DNA of 64,000 nt from Lachnospiraceae bacterium (lineage in GTDB: Bacteria > Bacillota > Clostridia > Lachnospirales > Lachnospiraceae): contig CAJTDN010000010.1 of the NCBI GenBank assembly GCA_910574865.1, positions 62,001 through 126,000 of the forward strand. The letters are read 5' to 3'. Below the pieces are notes generated by a model that did not search any database, was not told the DNA's origin, and worked only from the letters and a program-made list of their open reading frames with translations. Below, piece by piece: positions 25,344 through 33,448 of the stretch. Position 1 is the stretch's first letter. Each line of letters begins with the position of its first letter. The position numbers were made by a program, and so were the translations under genes.

Positions 25344-26858
25344 TCAGCACATGCCCTTCTCTATCCTGAATATGGTCACGCTCTCTGGCTCCGCCGTCAC
25401 GGAAAAGACCTGCCTGTCCCCCGTCGGCTCGACGTCCTCCCAAACCAGCCTGGAGGCGTTTCGCATCTCCATCAGCTGGCTACCCGTCGGGTAAGCGGGC
25501 TTTCCCTGCGCCTCCCAGACGGCCAACGGGTTGGTATGCGCGGAATCAATGACCGCCCTTTGGATTCTTTTCGCCGAACCGCAAACAGTAATTTCCATTT
25601 CCTCCGTCTTGATGTCGCGCTCCTCGATGTCATGGTTATACGCGAACACCATCACCTCGTCATCGTCCGCGAACGCCGCCACTTCCGCCGTCCGGTGCGT
25701 GTCCCCGGTAACGTCCAGCCTGCGGTCCCCGGCCATATGTAGCGCCTGGAACAAACGGTATACCGGCTTCGGCGTGCCATAGACGTTGACGAGCCCGAAT
25801 TCATTGTTGAACGGCAGCCCATGCAACCCCATTTCCTCGAAAATGTCGGAAATGCACCAGTACGAATACCCCTCGACCAGACCCTCGTTGTAGGCGAGCG
25901 TCGCCATCACCCCGGCGGCCGCGTAGCTCGTGTCATAATGCCCGACGTTCCACTCCGTATAATACACCGGCGTGTCCCCGGCTTCCTCCTTCACCTTCTT
26001 GGCAAGCTGGTAGAGCACGTCGCGTGGATTATTGTTTTCACGACTAAACATCTTCTCCAAGTTTTCCTGGATCTGCTCCGGAGTCAACGTCTTCACTAAT
26101 TCCGGGTCAAACACGTGCCCTATTTCGTCCTCGCCGTTCATCCCCGCCCTGCTCAAAGGATCGTCCGACGGATAATGGTGCGTCGTGATGAAGTCATATG
26201 GAACATGATTTTTCTCGCAGAATTCCTTGAATTCCGGAATCCACATGTTGTTGGAAGTGGCGGGGCCGCCCACCTTGATTTTTTCATCCACGCCCTTTAA
26301 CGCCTCGGCCGTGACCTGGTACAACTTGAAATACTCATTTCTCGAACCGTACCAGAAAAACGTCAGGTTCGGCTCGTTCCACACCTCGAAAAACCAGGTA
26401 CGGACCTCCCGCGCCCCATAACGCTCCTCCAAATGCGCGGCCAATTTCGTCATCAAGTCCGCCCATTCTTCATATTTTGCCGGGGGAGTGATATTATTCT
26501 TATAATGGAATCCCGTCTTGTCGCCGCCAGCCAGCGCCTCCGGCATGAACCCCAGCTCGACGAACGGCTTCATCCCGATTTCAAGCAGAAAGTCGAACAC
26601 GCGGTCAATGTTAAAAAAGGAAATTTGTTTCGGCGAGATTCCCGGAACCATCCCGCCAATGACGACGCTCATGTCGTCATCCAGCAATCCGTGAAACCGA
26701 AGGTATTGAAAACCGATGTCCTTTCTCGCCTTACGAAGCTGCTCTTGCACGTCCGCCCGCAGAATCGTCGCCGCGTGGCAGCTCCCGACGGACACCTCCC
26801 AATAGTGAGGGTAGGGACGCCCCTGCTCCCCCATGTTTACCTGATACTTGATAGCCAT
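25344..26858 (-). CDS. GH39 beta-xylosidase-type glycosidase
   Basis: 504 residues. A (beta/alpha)8 barrel opens with WEVSVGSCHAATILRADVQ and LRFHGLLDDDM; the acid/base is E162 in FFEVWNEPNL and the nucleophile E302 in YYTEWNVG, as in GH39 retaining beta-xylosidases. A beta-sandwich tail follows from about 400. The ATG at 26858 is chosen because AAGGAG lies ten bases upstream; the frame upstream runs into the repeat at 26896. No signal peptide, so it is cytoplasmic and would act on imported xylo-oligosaccharides. The gene stands alone, bracketed by TAGCGTC termini and by the duplicated HMA segment. Confidence 0.9.
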   Translation of the reverse strand: MAIKYQVNMGEQGRPYPHYWEVSVGSCHAATILRADVQEQLRKARKDIGFQYLRFHGLLDDDMSVVIGGMVPGISPKQISFFNIDRVFDFLLEIGMKPFVELGFMPEALAGGDKTGFHYKNNITPPAKYEEWADLMTKLAAHLEERYGAREVRTWFFEVWNEPNLTFFWYGSRNEYFKLYQVTAEALKGVDEKIKVGGPATSNNMWIPEFKEFCEKNHVPYDFITTHHYPSDDPLSRAGMNGEDEIGHVFDPELVKTLTPEQIQENLEKMFSRENNNPRDVLYQLAKKVKEEAGDTPVYYTEWNVGHYDTSYAAAGVMATLAYNEGLVEGYSYWCISDIFEEMGLHGLPFNNEFGLVNVYGTPKPVYRLFQALHMAGDRRLDVTGDTHRTAEVAAFADDDEVMVFAYNHDIEERDIKTEEMEITVCGSAKRIQRAVIDSAHTNPLAVWEAQGKPAYPTGSQLMEMRNASRLVWEDVEPTGDRQVFSVTAEPESVTIFRIEKGMC

Positions 26859-26895
26859 AACGTGATGCTCCTTTCCTAGTGTAATCCATACATAG

Positions 26896-26942
26896 TAGCG
26901 TCGGTGTACAGAGGGCCACACGCCTTCTGTACACCGACGCTA
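26896..26942. mobile_element. 47-bp minimal TAGCGTC inverted-repeat element
   Basis: TAGCGTCGGTGTACAGAGGG at the left and, inverted, TAGCGTCGGTGTACAGAAGG at the right (19 of 20 matching) enclose only seven bases. It lies 38 bases before the GH39 start, in its promoter region, and would form one long hairpin in RNA. Confidence 0.8.
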
Positions 26943-26986
26943 GTATACACTTAAAATCAGAATCACGCTACCATAATTTTGTGTAT

Positions 26987-27229
26987 TTATATCAAAATAT
27001 TGAAATAGTGTCTTGTCCCGTTGACATTTCGCCAATAAATCTTCTGGTGCCATGATACCATATAAAACGTGGATAAGGCAGGTTTTTCGCCTTCCTCGAA
27101 CTCCACCGTCATCTTCAACGTCATGAAGTTCACGACCGCGTCCTTGACACCCGCTGTCTGCCTGGCCGCTTCCTCCATCTTGTTCGCGCAATTCGCACAG
27201 TCCACGTCGATTTTATAAGTTTTCTTCAT
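26987..27229 (-). pseudogene. Broken second copy of the HMA gene
   Basis: From ATG 27229 the first 51 residues are identical to those of the HMA protein at 24815-25033 (through FEEGEKPA); after base ~27078 the frame continues into unrelated residues (LSTFYMVSWHQKIYW...). The last 21 residues of the fold are lost, including its final strand, so a functional domain is unlikely, though CANC is kept. Confidence 0.85.
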
Positions 27230-27327
27230 CTTCCTCGTTCTCCTTTCGCATCGCCTCATTATATGAACACTTATTCATATGTTTGTTCCTATTATAGCAC
27301 GATGCGGGAAAATGCCAACCATAAAAA
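27078..27327. repeat. 250-bp direct repeat, copy 2
   Basis: Same orientation as 24882-25131. It carries the operator palindrome (27261-27280) and TATAAT (27296-27291 minus), but the -35 box has changed from TTGACA to TTGGCA (27318-27313), so this promoter should be weaker. Confidence 0.9.
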
Positions 27328-27349
27328 ACGAAAAAGTATGCAGCTGTGC

Positions 27350-27378
27350 GGTTGGATGCTCTAACGGAGCATCCAACC
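27350..27378 (-). terminator. Terminator of rtcB
   Basis: A perfect 12-bp stem, GGTTGGATGCTC (27350-27361) with GAGCATCCAACC (27367-27378), loop of five, directly after the rtcB stop on the minus strand. Confidence 0.85.
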
Positions 27379-27382
27379 CTTC

Positions 27383-28567
27383 CTATTTCCACAAGTTCCC
27401 GGCTTTAAAATTGTACACTGGAAGCAGACGTTTCTTTATTTCCACGCCATCGTCCACGCACGTTTCTATCTCATGCAAATCCCGGTAGGCAAACGGTGCC
27501 TCGTCCAGCGTCTCCTTGCCGATACAAGAACTGTAGATTCCCTTCATTTCCGACTTGAACTGGTGCACGGTAAACTTCGTCTTTACCTCTTCGCGCTTTA
27601 TTTTGCGTCCCGCGCCGTGGGGAGCCGAATAATTCCAGTCCTCGTTTCCCCGGCCTTCACCAAGCAAAATCCCGTCGCGCATGTTGATTGGAATTACCAC
27701 CGGCTCTCCTTTGCGCGCCGAAATCGCGCCCTTGCGCAAGATGACTTCCCCCTCGCAACATTCGATATAATTGTGCGAGACAGAAAAGCACTCTTCCACC
27801 TTCCATTTCATTCCCCTGGCCAGCTCATCCAAAATGGCGGCGCGGTTCCATTTCGCGAACCTTTGCACCACCTCCACGTCGTGCAAATAAGCTTCCAATA
27901 ACGCGTCCTCCAGGTACGTCAACTCATAAGGAACCGAAAGTCCTTTCTTTTTTAACACCTTTTGTCCCTCCGACAAGTAATATTCCGTAACTTCGCCTCC
28001 CAGCCTGCGGCTTCCCGAGTGAATCGCCACGTAAAGCGTGCCCTCCTCACCCTTATCCAGCTCGATAAAATGGTTCCCGCCGCCAAGCGTCCCGATGCTC
28101 AATTCTGCCTTTTCCAAATTTACATGCTCGACGCAATGCAGTTCCAAAAGATTGACTCCGTCCTCCACGTCGCCCACCTGGGAATCGAAATTTGCGACAA
28201 ACCGATGCGGCTTCTTTCGAATCTGCGTCCCCGAAGGAACACCTTCGCGAATCACTTTGTCCAGCTTTTGAAATTCCACCTTTCTCTGCTTAATCGTGGC
28301 CAGCGTCACGCCACAACCGATGTCAACGCCGACCACGTTCGGGAGAATCCGTACCGGCCTTTTCGTCATGCCCTCCCCATGACACGCTATCCGCGCGGTG
28401 AATCCAATTGTCCCCACCTTGCCCGGGTGCACGTCGGGCATGATCCTGATTTTACTTTCCTTAAACGCGGCGTTGTCGCAAAGCATCTGAATCTGCGCCA
28501 ACGCATAATCCTCCACGTTGTCCGTGAATATTTTTGCCGAAGCATAAGCTCCCTCTACAATTTTCAT
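27383..28567 (-). CDS. rtcB: RNA-splicing ligase RtcB family
   Basis: 394 residues. RtcB joins RNA 3'-phosphate (or 2',3'-cyclic phosphate) to 5'-OH ends using GTP and Mn. All landmark motifs are here: VDIGCG (Cys85, metal), LGGGNHFIEL (162-170), HSGSRRLG (183-190), SHNYIE (264) and the guanylylated His317 in SAPHGAGR. The start at 28567 is fixed by AAAGGA upstream and the conserved MKIVEG; a longer frame adds 18 poorly conserved residues. Length fits the ~400-residue bacterial RtcB2-type group. No archease or rtcA is adjacent, so it would work alone, probably in RNA repair. Confidence 0.93.
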   Translation of the reverse strand: MKIVEGAYASAKIFTDNVEDYALAQIQMLCDNAAFKESKIRIMPDVHPGKVGTIGFTARIACHGEGMTKRPVRILPNVVGVDIGCGVTLATIKQRKVEFQKLDKVIREGVPSGTQIRKKPHRFVANFDSQVGDVEDGVNLLELHCVEHVNLEKAELSIGTLGGGNHFIELDKGEEGTLYVAIHSGSRRLGGEVTEYYLSEGQKVLKKKGLSVPYELTYLEDALLEAYLHDVEVVQRFAKWNRAAILDELARGMKWKVEECFSVSHNYIECCEGEVILRKGAISARKGEPVVIPINMRDGILLGEGRGNEDWNYSAPHGAGRKIKREEVKTKFTVHQFKSEMKGIYSSCIGKETLDEAPFAYRDLHEIETCVDDGVEIKKRLLPVYNFKAGNLWK

Positions 28568-28956
28568 ATAAAATCCTTTCTCTTTTCGAAAAACGGGTAT
28601 AAAAAAACACCCCTGAAACAACGCCAGAGATGCAGGATTATCGGGAAATCCTCCTCATAAACGGATTCCACTCAGGCAAATGAGACACATGTCCAATGGA
28701 CACCCTCTCCATAAACGCTTAACGTCACGTCGTCCGTCTCATTCCATCTACATTTTTATTGCCACGAAAAGGATTTCGGACAATCCGCACTCTGTAATAC
28801 TCATCATAAGGTTACTTGAAATCTGGTTTACACACGACATATTGCCCACATCCTTTCTTTAAAATAACATATAGTTTCGGCTACGAGGCTAAGTATATCG
28901 CCCCGCAGCCGAAATGTCAATCTTTATTTTTGTTAATCCAGTGACACACTTAATTT
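28568..28956. other. Gap upstream of rtcB with one hairpin
   Basis: No supported gene or tRNA. TTTCGGCT (28875-28882) pairs with AGCCGAAA (28907-28914), with GGC/GCC inside; on the minus strand it lies about 43 bases past the stop of the next gene and probably ends that transcript. The part next to rtcB contains a small GGATT/AATCC hairpin of unclear meaning. Confidence 0.5.
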
Positions 28957-29652
28957 TCAACTTTTCATCAACATCCCGGAAGGAATTTTATCGCACAGTC
29001 CTTCCCACAATCTGTCGCATGCTTCTTGATACTTTATCGTCTGCTCCTTGTAAAACCCCCGCCTGCCAAAATATAGGCCCGCGTCTTCTTTCGCCACGCC
29101 GTCCACGACGTCCGGCAGCAAACGAACCTTGTCCTCCCAGCCATAATCCCCCTCCGGCGGCAGTTCGCCGTTCGCGTCCGCCAGCGCCTGGTAGGCCTTT
29201 GTAAACTCCTCCGGATCTTCCAGGATAAAGAAATAGCTCGTCCGGGCGACGATATCACTCTCCAGCAAGGCCTTCGTGGCGGAATTCATTTGCAGCGATT
29301 CGACATCCGCGCTATTTTCATAAATGACGTACTGGTTGACCGCCACGGTGACGACCCCGTCGCCGGAAGCGTCCTCCCCGAACTCCTGGAACGTGGCGAC
29401 TACGGCTTCCACGGTCTCGTCCGACAACGGGCGCGAGCCGACGTATGCCACGTTATAATCCGCCAGCGGCTCTGTCACCCCGAGATTTTTAAGCACGAGC
29501 GAACCGACGGCGACAACCGCGGCCAGCACGACGGCGACAATCCACCAATTATAATGCCACCAGTTCTTCCACTTCTCCTTCGGCGTAAGCTCCGGCGAAG
29601 GCTCCTGCGGCTTGCCATCACCAACCATATATTTGATATATTCACTCGCCAT
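28957..29652 (-). CDS. Single-pass membrane protein, unknown function
   Basis: 231 residues, no family recognised. A cytoplasmic N-terminus (MASEYIKYMVGDG; KEKWKNWWHYNWW) leads to one helix (WIVAVVLAAVVAVGSLVL, about 38-55) and a ~170-residue outer domain that starts with a likely beta strand (YNVAYVGSRPL). Domain layout resembles membrane-tethered extracellular sensor or assembly proteins of Clostridia. ATG 29652 has GGGAGG six bases upstream and is preferred over the ATG six bases before it. The transcript is separated from the next lipoprotein gene by a terminator. Confidence 0.65.
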   Translation of the reverse strand: MASEYIKYMVGDGKPQEPSPELTPKEKWKNWWHYNWWIVAVVLAAVVAVGSLVLKNLGVTEPLADYNVAYVGSRPLSDETVEAVVATFQEFGEDASGDGVVTVAVNQYVIYENSADVESLQMNSATKALLESDIVARTSYFFILEDPEEFTKAYQALADANGELPPEGDYGWEDKVRLLPDVVDGVAKEDAGLYFGRRGFYKEQTIKYQEACDRLWEGLCDKIPSGMLMKS

Positions 29653-29684
29653 CCTCATCCTCCCTTCTTGGGCGCATGCGGAAA

Positions 29685-29714
29685 GAAAAGGCAGATATCT
29701 CTATCTGCCTTTTC
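29685..29714 (-). terminator. Terminator of the lipoprotein gene
   Basis: A perfect 13-bp stem (29685-29697 with 29702-29714) with a TCTC loop; CTTTTC-TTTCC follows on the minus strand. It is symmetric enough to work both ways. Confidence 0.9.
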
Positions 29715-29735
29715 GCCATCATTTTTTACTCCGTC

Positions 29736-30884
29736 TTATTCCCTCGTCAGCGTGGCGCCAATGTCCCCCGCCGGCGTGCCCGCGCAGGTAAACGCGATTT
29801 CATCGATATTGTCCGAAGACATGTCGCCGCCCTTTTCAAAATGGAACGTGATTGCTCCGTCCGTGCTATTTTCATATGTTCCCGCGTCTATCGCCATCTC
29901 CACGCCATGCGTGCCGATAAACGCCTCGCAGGTCTTGTCACTATAGCAGTTAATCCAGCAGTCAATGTCCATGCCAAGGGTGTTGTCCGCGCCGGCAATT
30001 ACCGCCGCATACTTAAATGCCACTGGCTTTTTCTTGTCAATCTTCAGCTCCGCCGCCTCGCCCCCGTCCGGGGTATAAGTCGCGGACATACCGTCCTCGG
30101 AAACCACCAAAACGGCCGCCGTGTCGGACTCGCTGTCCGGGGTCAGCGTGTAAGTCACGCCGTCCGCCTCTTTCGCCCAGGTGCCGACAACCTCCATCTC
30201 CATCATGTCGCTGTAGGTGCTGTCATGGTTCAACGTAACCGTACACGTCTCGTCCGCTTCCGAATACGCCTTCACGTACGGCATGCCCTTCTCGCCGCCG
30301 TAACCGGAAGACGCTTGTCCGTACTTGCTGTCCAGCCCTTCCACGTCACGCAGGAACGCGACCTGCTCCGCACCGGTTCCGGATATGGTTTCCGTATCAT
30401 TGTAAATATACTCGCCGTCATACGCGCAACTGCCAAGCTCGACACCGTCAAAACTGTAAAACGTAATCGTGTAGTCCGCCGTACCTTCCTTCTTGTTCTT
30501 GCCTTCCTTGTCGTCAAGCACATCCTCGCGGGTCATGTGCACCTTGTAATCACATGATTTTTCCTCAATCTCATAAGTTCCCGCGATTGCAATCTGGTTC
30601 GACGCGTATCCCGCGTAGAACACCTTCCCGATAGACGTCTCATCATACAAGTGGATATAATTGACCCACAAGCCATTTCCTTCCACCTCGTACGAAAACT
30701 GGTAATACCCTACCGGGTCGGACGGATCCGCCTTTGTGGCCTCCTCTTTCTTTTCGTCCTCTTTCTCCGTCTCCTGCTTCTGCGTCTCGCCCTTTTTGTC
30801 ATCCCCCGAGCCGCCGCAGCCGGCCAGCACGGACAAGGCCAGCGCCCCGCAGCACAGCATGGCCAGCAATTTCTTCGCCTTCAT
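29736..30884 (-). CDS. Secreted lipoprotein, unknown function
   Basis: 382 residues. A signal peptide (MKAKKLLAMLCCGALALSV) ends in the lipobox LAGC with acylated Cys23, followed by an acidic, Lys/Glu-rich linker (about 25-55). The mature part contains two or three beta-rich repeats of similar style (GTYEIEEKSCDYKV, GTWAKEADGVTYTL, GTYENSTDGAITFHF), each resembling the lipocalin-like small-molecule or glycan-binding modules of Clostridia. It is anchored on the outer face of the membrane. No operon partner. Function cannot be named. Confidence 0.8.
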   Translation of the reverse strand: MKAKKLLAMLCCGALALSVLAGCGGSGDDKKGETQKQETEKEDEKKEEATKADPSDPVGYYQFSYEVEGNGLWVNYIHLYDETSIGKVFYAGYASNQIAIAGTYEIEEKSCDYKVHMTREDVLDDKEGKNKKEGTADYTITFYSFDGVELGSCAYDGEYIYNDTETISGTGAEQVAFLRDVEGLDSKYGQASSGYGGEKGMPYVKAYSEADETCTVTLNHDSTYSDMMEMEVVGTWAKEADGVTYTLTPDSESDTAAVLVVSEDGMSATYTPDGGEAAELKIDKKKPVAFKYAAVIAGADNTLGMDIDCWINCYSDKTCEAFIGTHGVEMAIDAGTYENSTDGAITFHFEKGGDMSSDNIDEIAFTCAGTPAGDIGATLTRE

Positions 30885-31145
30885 CGTCTTTTTCCTCCTG
30901 TTTTCATGGTATTTCTTCCGGCGCGGCGATGCCCGGCAACGAGCGGCCGCACTAATACAGCATATCGCAAATACTGCTTGAAGATATTTTTATTATGCCA
31001 TGAAGAACCGCATTTTAATTTCACAAATCCGATGTATTCCTGCCGAAATCCGATGTCATGCCACGTCCCCTCGCTCTGCCGCCTCCCGTGCAAACTCCCG
31101 CGTCCTCTCAATCCCGCCAAAATCCGGCGCCCCTTTCACGCCCTC

Positions 31146-32678
31146 TTATTCCCCGTGCCTTTCCAGCCATTCGTCAAGCTGCCTTTGCTTGTCGGCGATA
31201 ATCCGGTCGATTCCCGCTTCCTCAAGCGCCGTCAGAAAATCCTGGTAATTTTCATCCAAATCGACACTGCCGCTCTCAAGAACCGGGACGTACGTGGCAA
31301 CCACCTTCCGCACCTCGTCCATTTCCCCGCTCACTGCGGCCGTCTCATAGACGAAACCCTCATAACGATTCCCTTTGTCAAGCGCCCGCTCCACGTAAGT
31401 CTTTTCCTTTTCCCTATCCCTTCGCATTCCCATGCCGCACAGCATCCTGCAATTTCCAATGCCGGCAAACGGGTTGTAAAATCCATTGCCGACCCTCCCC
31501 TCGCCCATGACTGGCCGTGCCCATGAATCTTCCTTGTCAGCAATTTCATAATGCCTCCCGACAATCCCATAGTTGAGAAGGTACACGATGCGGATGTCGG
31601 AATAACATAAATCCAAAAATTTCATCGCCTCCGCCGGATAGCGGCTCGTCGAAGGAATTGTCCAGAAATCCGCCTCGCCGGCATCCGTCTCGCGCGCCGG
31701 CGCCGTCTGCAGGCAGACAAAATCCGTCGCCTCCCCCATCATCAAATCAAACATGCCGGGGTTGCCGACCCCCGGATAACTCAGGATCATGTTCTCTTCC
31801 AGCAGCGGCGCGATGACCGAGTCATAAGTCACGCTGTCGGGATAAATGTATTCGTTTTCATACCATGACTCCATATAAGACAAAAACTCATAATATTCCT
31901 CTGACGCGAACGGATTTTCCACCACGTCGCTTTCATTTTTCACGACGCCGGTCAACATGTCGGCGCCAAGGGCGTCGCCAAGATCCACATATATGCCCGC
32001 GCCGGAAGACGTCCGCCGCGCGGTAATCTGTCCCAGCGGATAACTGTCGGGATACTTCCTCTTCAGCCGCCCGAATATACGCGTAAGCTCGTCCAAGGAA
32101 TAAACGTGCCCCTCCTCGTATTTCACGCCGACTTCCGCCAACACGGCGGACGACACCCACAGCCCGTAGCCATGGACAGGCATCCTGGGAATATTGGCAA
32201 TCCCATAAAGTCTTCCCTGCTGCGTTTGTTTGCCATATGCCCCGTCTAGCGCGCCATCCTGGAAATAAAGGTATGACGCGTTCCGTTTCAAATATGTGTT
32301 CATCGGATGCAGCATCCCCTTATTGATATATGTCGTGACGTCATGTCCGCGCACTAGCATCAAATCCAGCGCCTCCCCCTTGCTCAGGCGTAAAAGATAA
32401 TCTTTTTCCGCCTCATGCATGTTGACAGGAACCAGTTCCACCGCCACCCCGATTTTTTCCACGGAAATCTCGTTGACCGCCTGCTCTATATCTTTCAAGT
32501 CAGTAACGTCACACGCGTCGTCGTAGACGGGATACGTCATGCGCACGCGGCACACGTTTTTTTCTTTTTCCGTTTGCGGCGTATCGGCGGTTTTCGCCCC
32601 CCGCGCCGCCACGCCCAGCAAAAGCAGCAAAAGGCAGAACGCGCTTCCGGCCCGTAACAACCTTTTTCGCATACTCAA
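31146..32678 (-). CDS. Extracellular sugar-binding protein, DUF3502 type, without lipobox
   Basis: About 510 residues. It has a signal-like N-terminus (MRKRLLRAGSAFCLLLLLLG) but no Cys after it, so it is probably secreted or membrane-anchored rather than lipidated, unlike the binding proteins at 37351 and 47256. The body is an ABC solute-binding fold (LRLSKGEALDLMLVRG; GRLYGIANIPRM) with a DUF3502-like C-terminal part. The frame may start at TTG 32678, eight bases past GGAGG, or at ATG 32672. It directly follows a YesM/YesN pair (overlap of four bases), which suggests that it serves as a ligand sensor for the kinase. Confidence 0.8.
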   Translation of the reverse strand: MSMRKRLLRAGSAFCLLLLLLGVAARGAKTADTPQTEKEKNVCRVRMTYPVYDDACDVTDLKDIEQAVNEISVEKIGVAVELVPVNMHEAEKDYLLRLSKGEALDLMLVRGHDVTTYINKGMLHPMNTYLKRNASYLYFQDGALDGAYGKQTQQGRLYGIANIPRMPVHGYGLWVSSAVLAEVGVKYEEGHVYSLDELTRIFGRLKRKYPDSYPLGQITARRTSSGAGIYVDLGDALGADMLTGVVKNESDVVENPFASEEYYEFLSYMESWYENEYIYPDSVTYDSVIAPLLEENMILSYPGVGNPGMFDLMMGEATDFVCLQTAPARETDAGEADFWTIPSTSRYPAEAMKFLDLCYSDIRIVYLLNYGIVGRHYEIADKEDSWARPVMGEGRVGNGFYNPFAGIGNCRMLCGMGMRRDREKEKTYVERALDKGNRYEGFVYETAAVSGEMDEVRKVVATYVPVLESGSVDLDENYQDFLTALEEAGIDRIIADKQRQLDEWLERHGE

Positions 32679-33448
32679 GGCTTTTCCCTCCTGATTTTTT
32701 GAAAGTCACGGGGCGGCATCCCATAATATTTCTTGAACTGCTCGGTAAAGTGGGAATAGCTCCCGAATCCCACCTTCCCGGCCACCATCGTGACCGTCAG
32801 GCGCGGATCCCACAAAAGCTCCCGCGCCAATTGCATCCGCTTTTCCAAAATATATTCCGACACCGTCTTCCCGTAACGTTTCTTAAAGGAACGTGTCAGG
32901 TGGTTCTTGCTCAAAAACACCATCCCCGCCAGCGCGCTCACGGACAAGTCGCTGTCTAAGTGCTCGTCGACATAACGCGCCACCTTCTCCACGCCGTCCC
33001 CCTCTTCCGTCTCGCTTTTTTGCAGGTTCTCTATATATTTCTGCCCATACTCGGTCATGATTTGCGTTTTCCGCCTGTTCTGGATTTTCCTCACCGCCCG
33101 CTCGACCACCTCCGTCAGCACCTCGTAGCGGACCGGCTTGAGCACGTATTCCAGACAATCCAGCCTCACCGCCTGCCTTGCATAATCGAACTCGTCATGG
33201 CCGCTTAAGATAATGCTCTCCGTCTGCGGCGAATGCTTTCTCATCCACTCAATCAGCTCGATGCCGCTCTCGTCCGGCATTTCGATATCACAGATTGCCA
33301 GGTCGATTTTCTCCCTCAGCAATACCTCCACCGCCTCTGTATGGCATTCGGCGGTATACACGGCGCAAAACCCGAGCTTTTTAAAATCCACGCTGTCCAC
33401 CACGCCCTGCACCGCGATTGGTTCATCATCCACGACCAGTATCTTCAT
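32675..33448 (-). CDS. YesN-type response regulator with AraC output
   Basis: 257 residues. Receiver domain at 1-120 (MKILVVDDEP; acceptor Asp in LAICDIEMPDESG; LKPV Lys) and two AraC helix-turn-helix motifs at the end (LSVSALAGMVFLSKNHLTRSF; VTMVAGKVGFGSYSHFTEQF). It should activate nearby sugar-transport genes when phosphorylated by the kinase encoded just upstream. ATG 33448 follows GGAGGAAGGTC; it overlaps the kinase stop by 23 bases, so the pair is co-translated. The linker is short compared with the 544-residue YesN at 50558. Confidence 0.93.
   Translation of the reverse strand: MKILVVDDEPIAVQGVVDSVDFKKLGFCAVYTAECHTEAVEVLLREKIDLAICDIEMPDESGIELIEWMRKHSPQTESIILSGHDEFDYARQAVRLDCLEYVLKPVRYEVLTEVVERAVRKIQNRRKTQIMTEYGQKYIENLQKSETEEGDGVEKVARYVDEHLDSDLSVSALAGMVFLSKNHLTRSFKKRYGKTVSEYILEKRMQLARELLWDPRLTVTMVAGKVGFGSYSHFTEQFKKYYGMPPRDFQKIRREKP

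Noticed and set aside
28568-28956. Possible tRNA or RtcB-substrate RNA gene upstream of rtcB
   Set aside because: I could not fold a cloverleaf or find conserved T-loop or D-loop bases; only small hairpins are visible.
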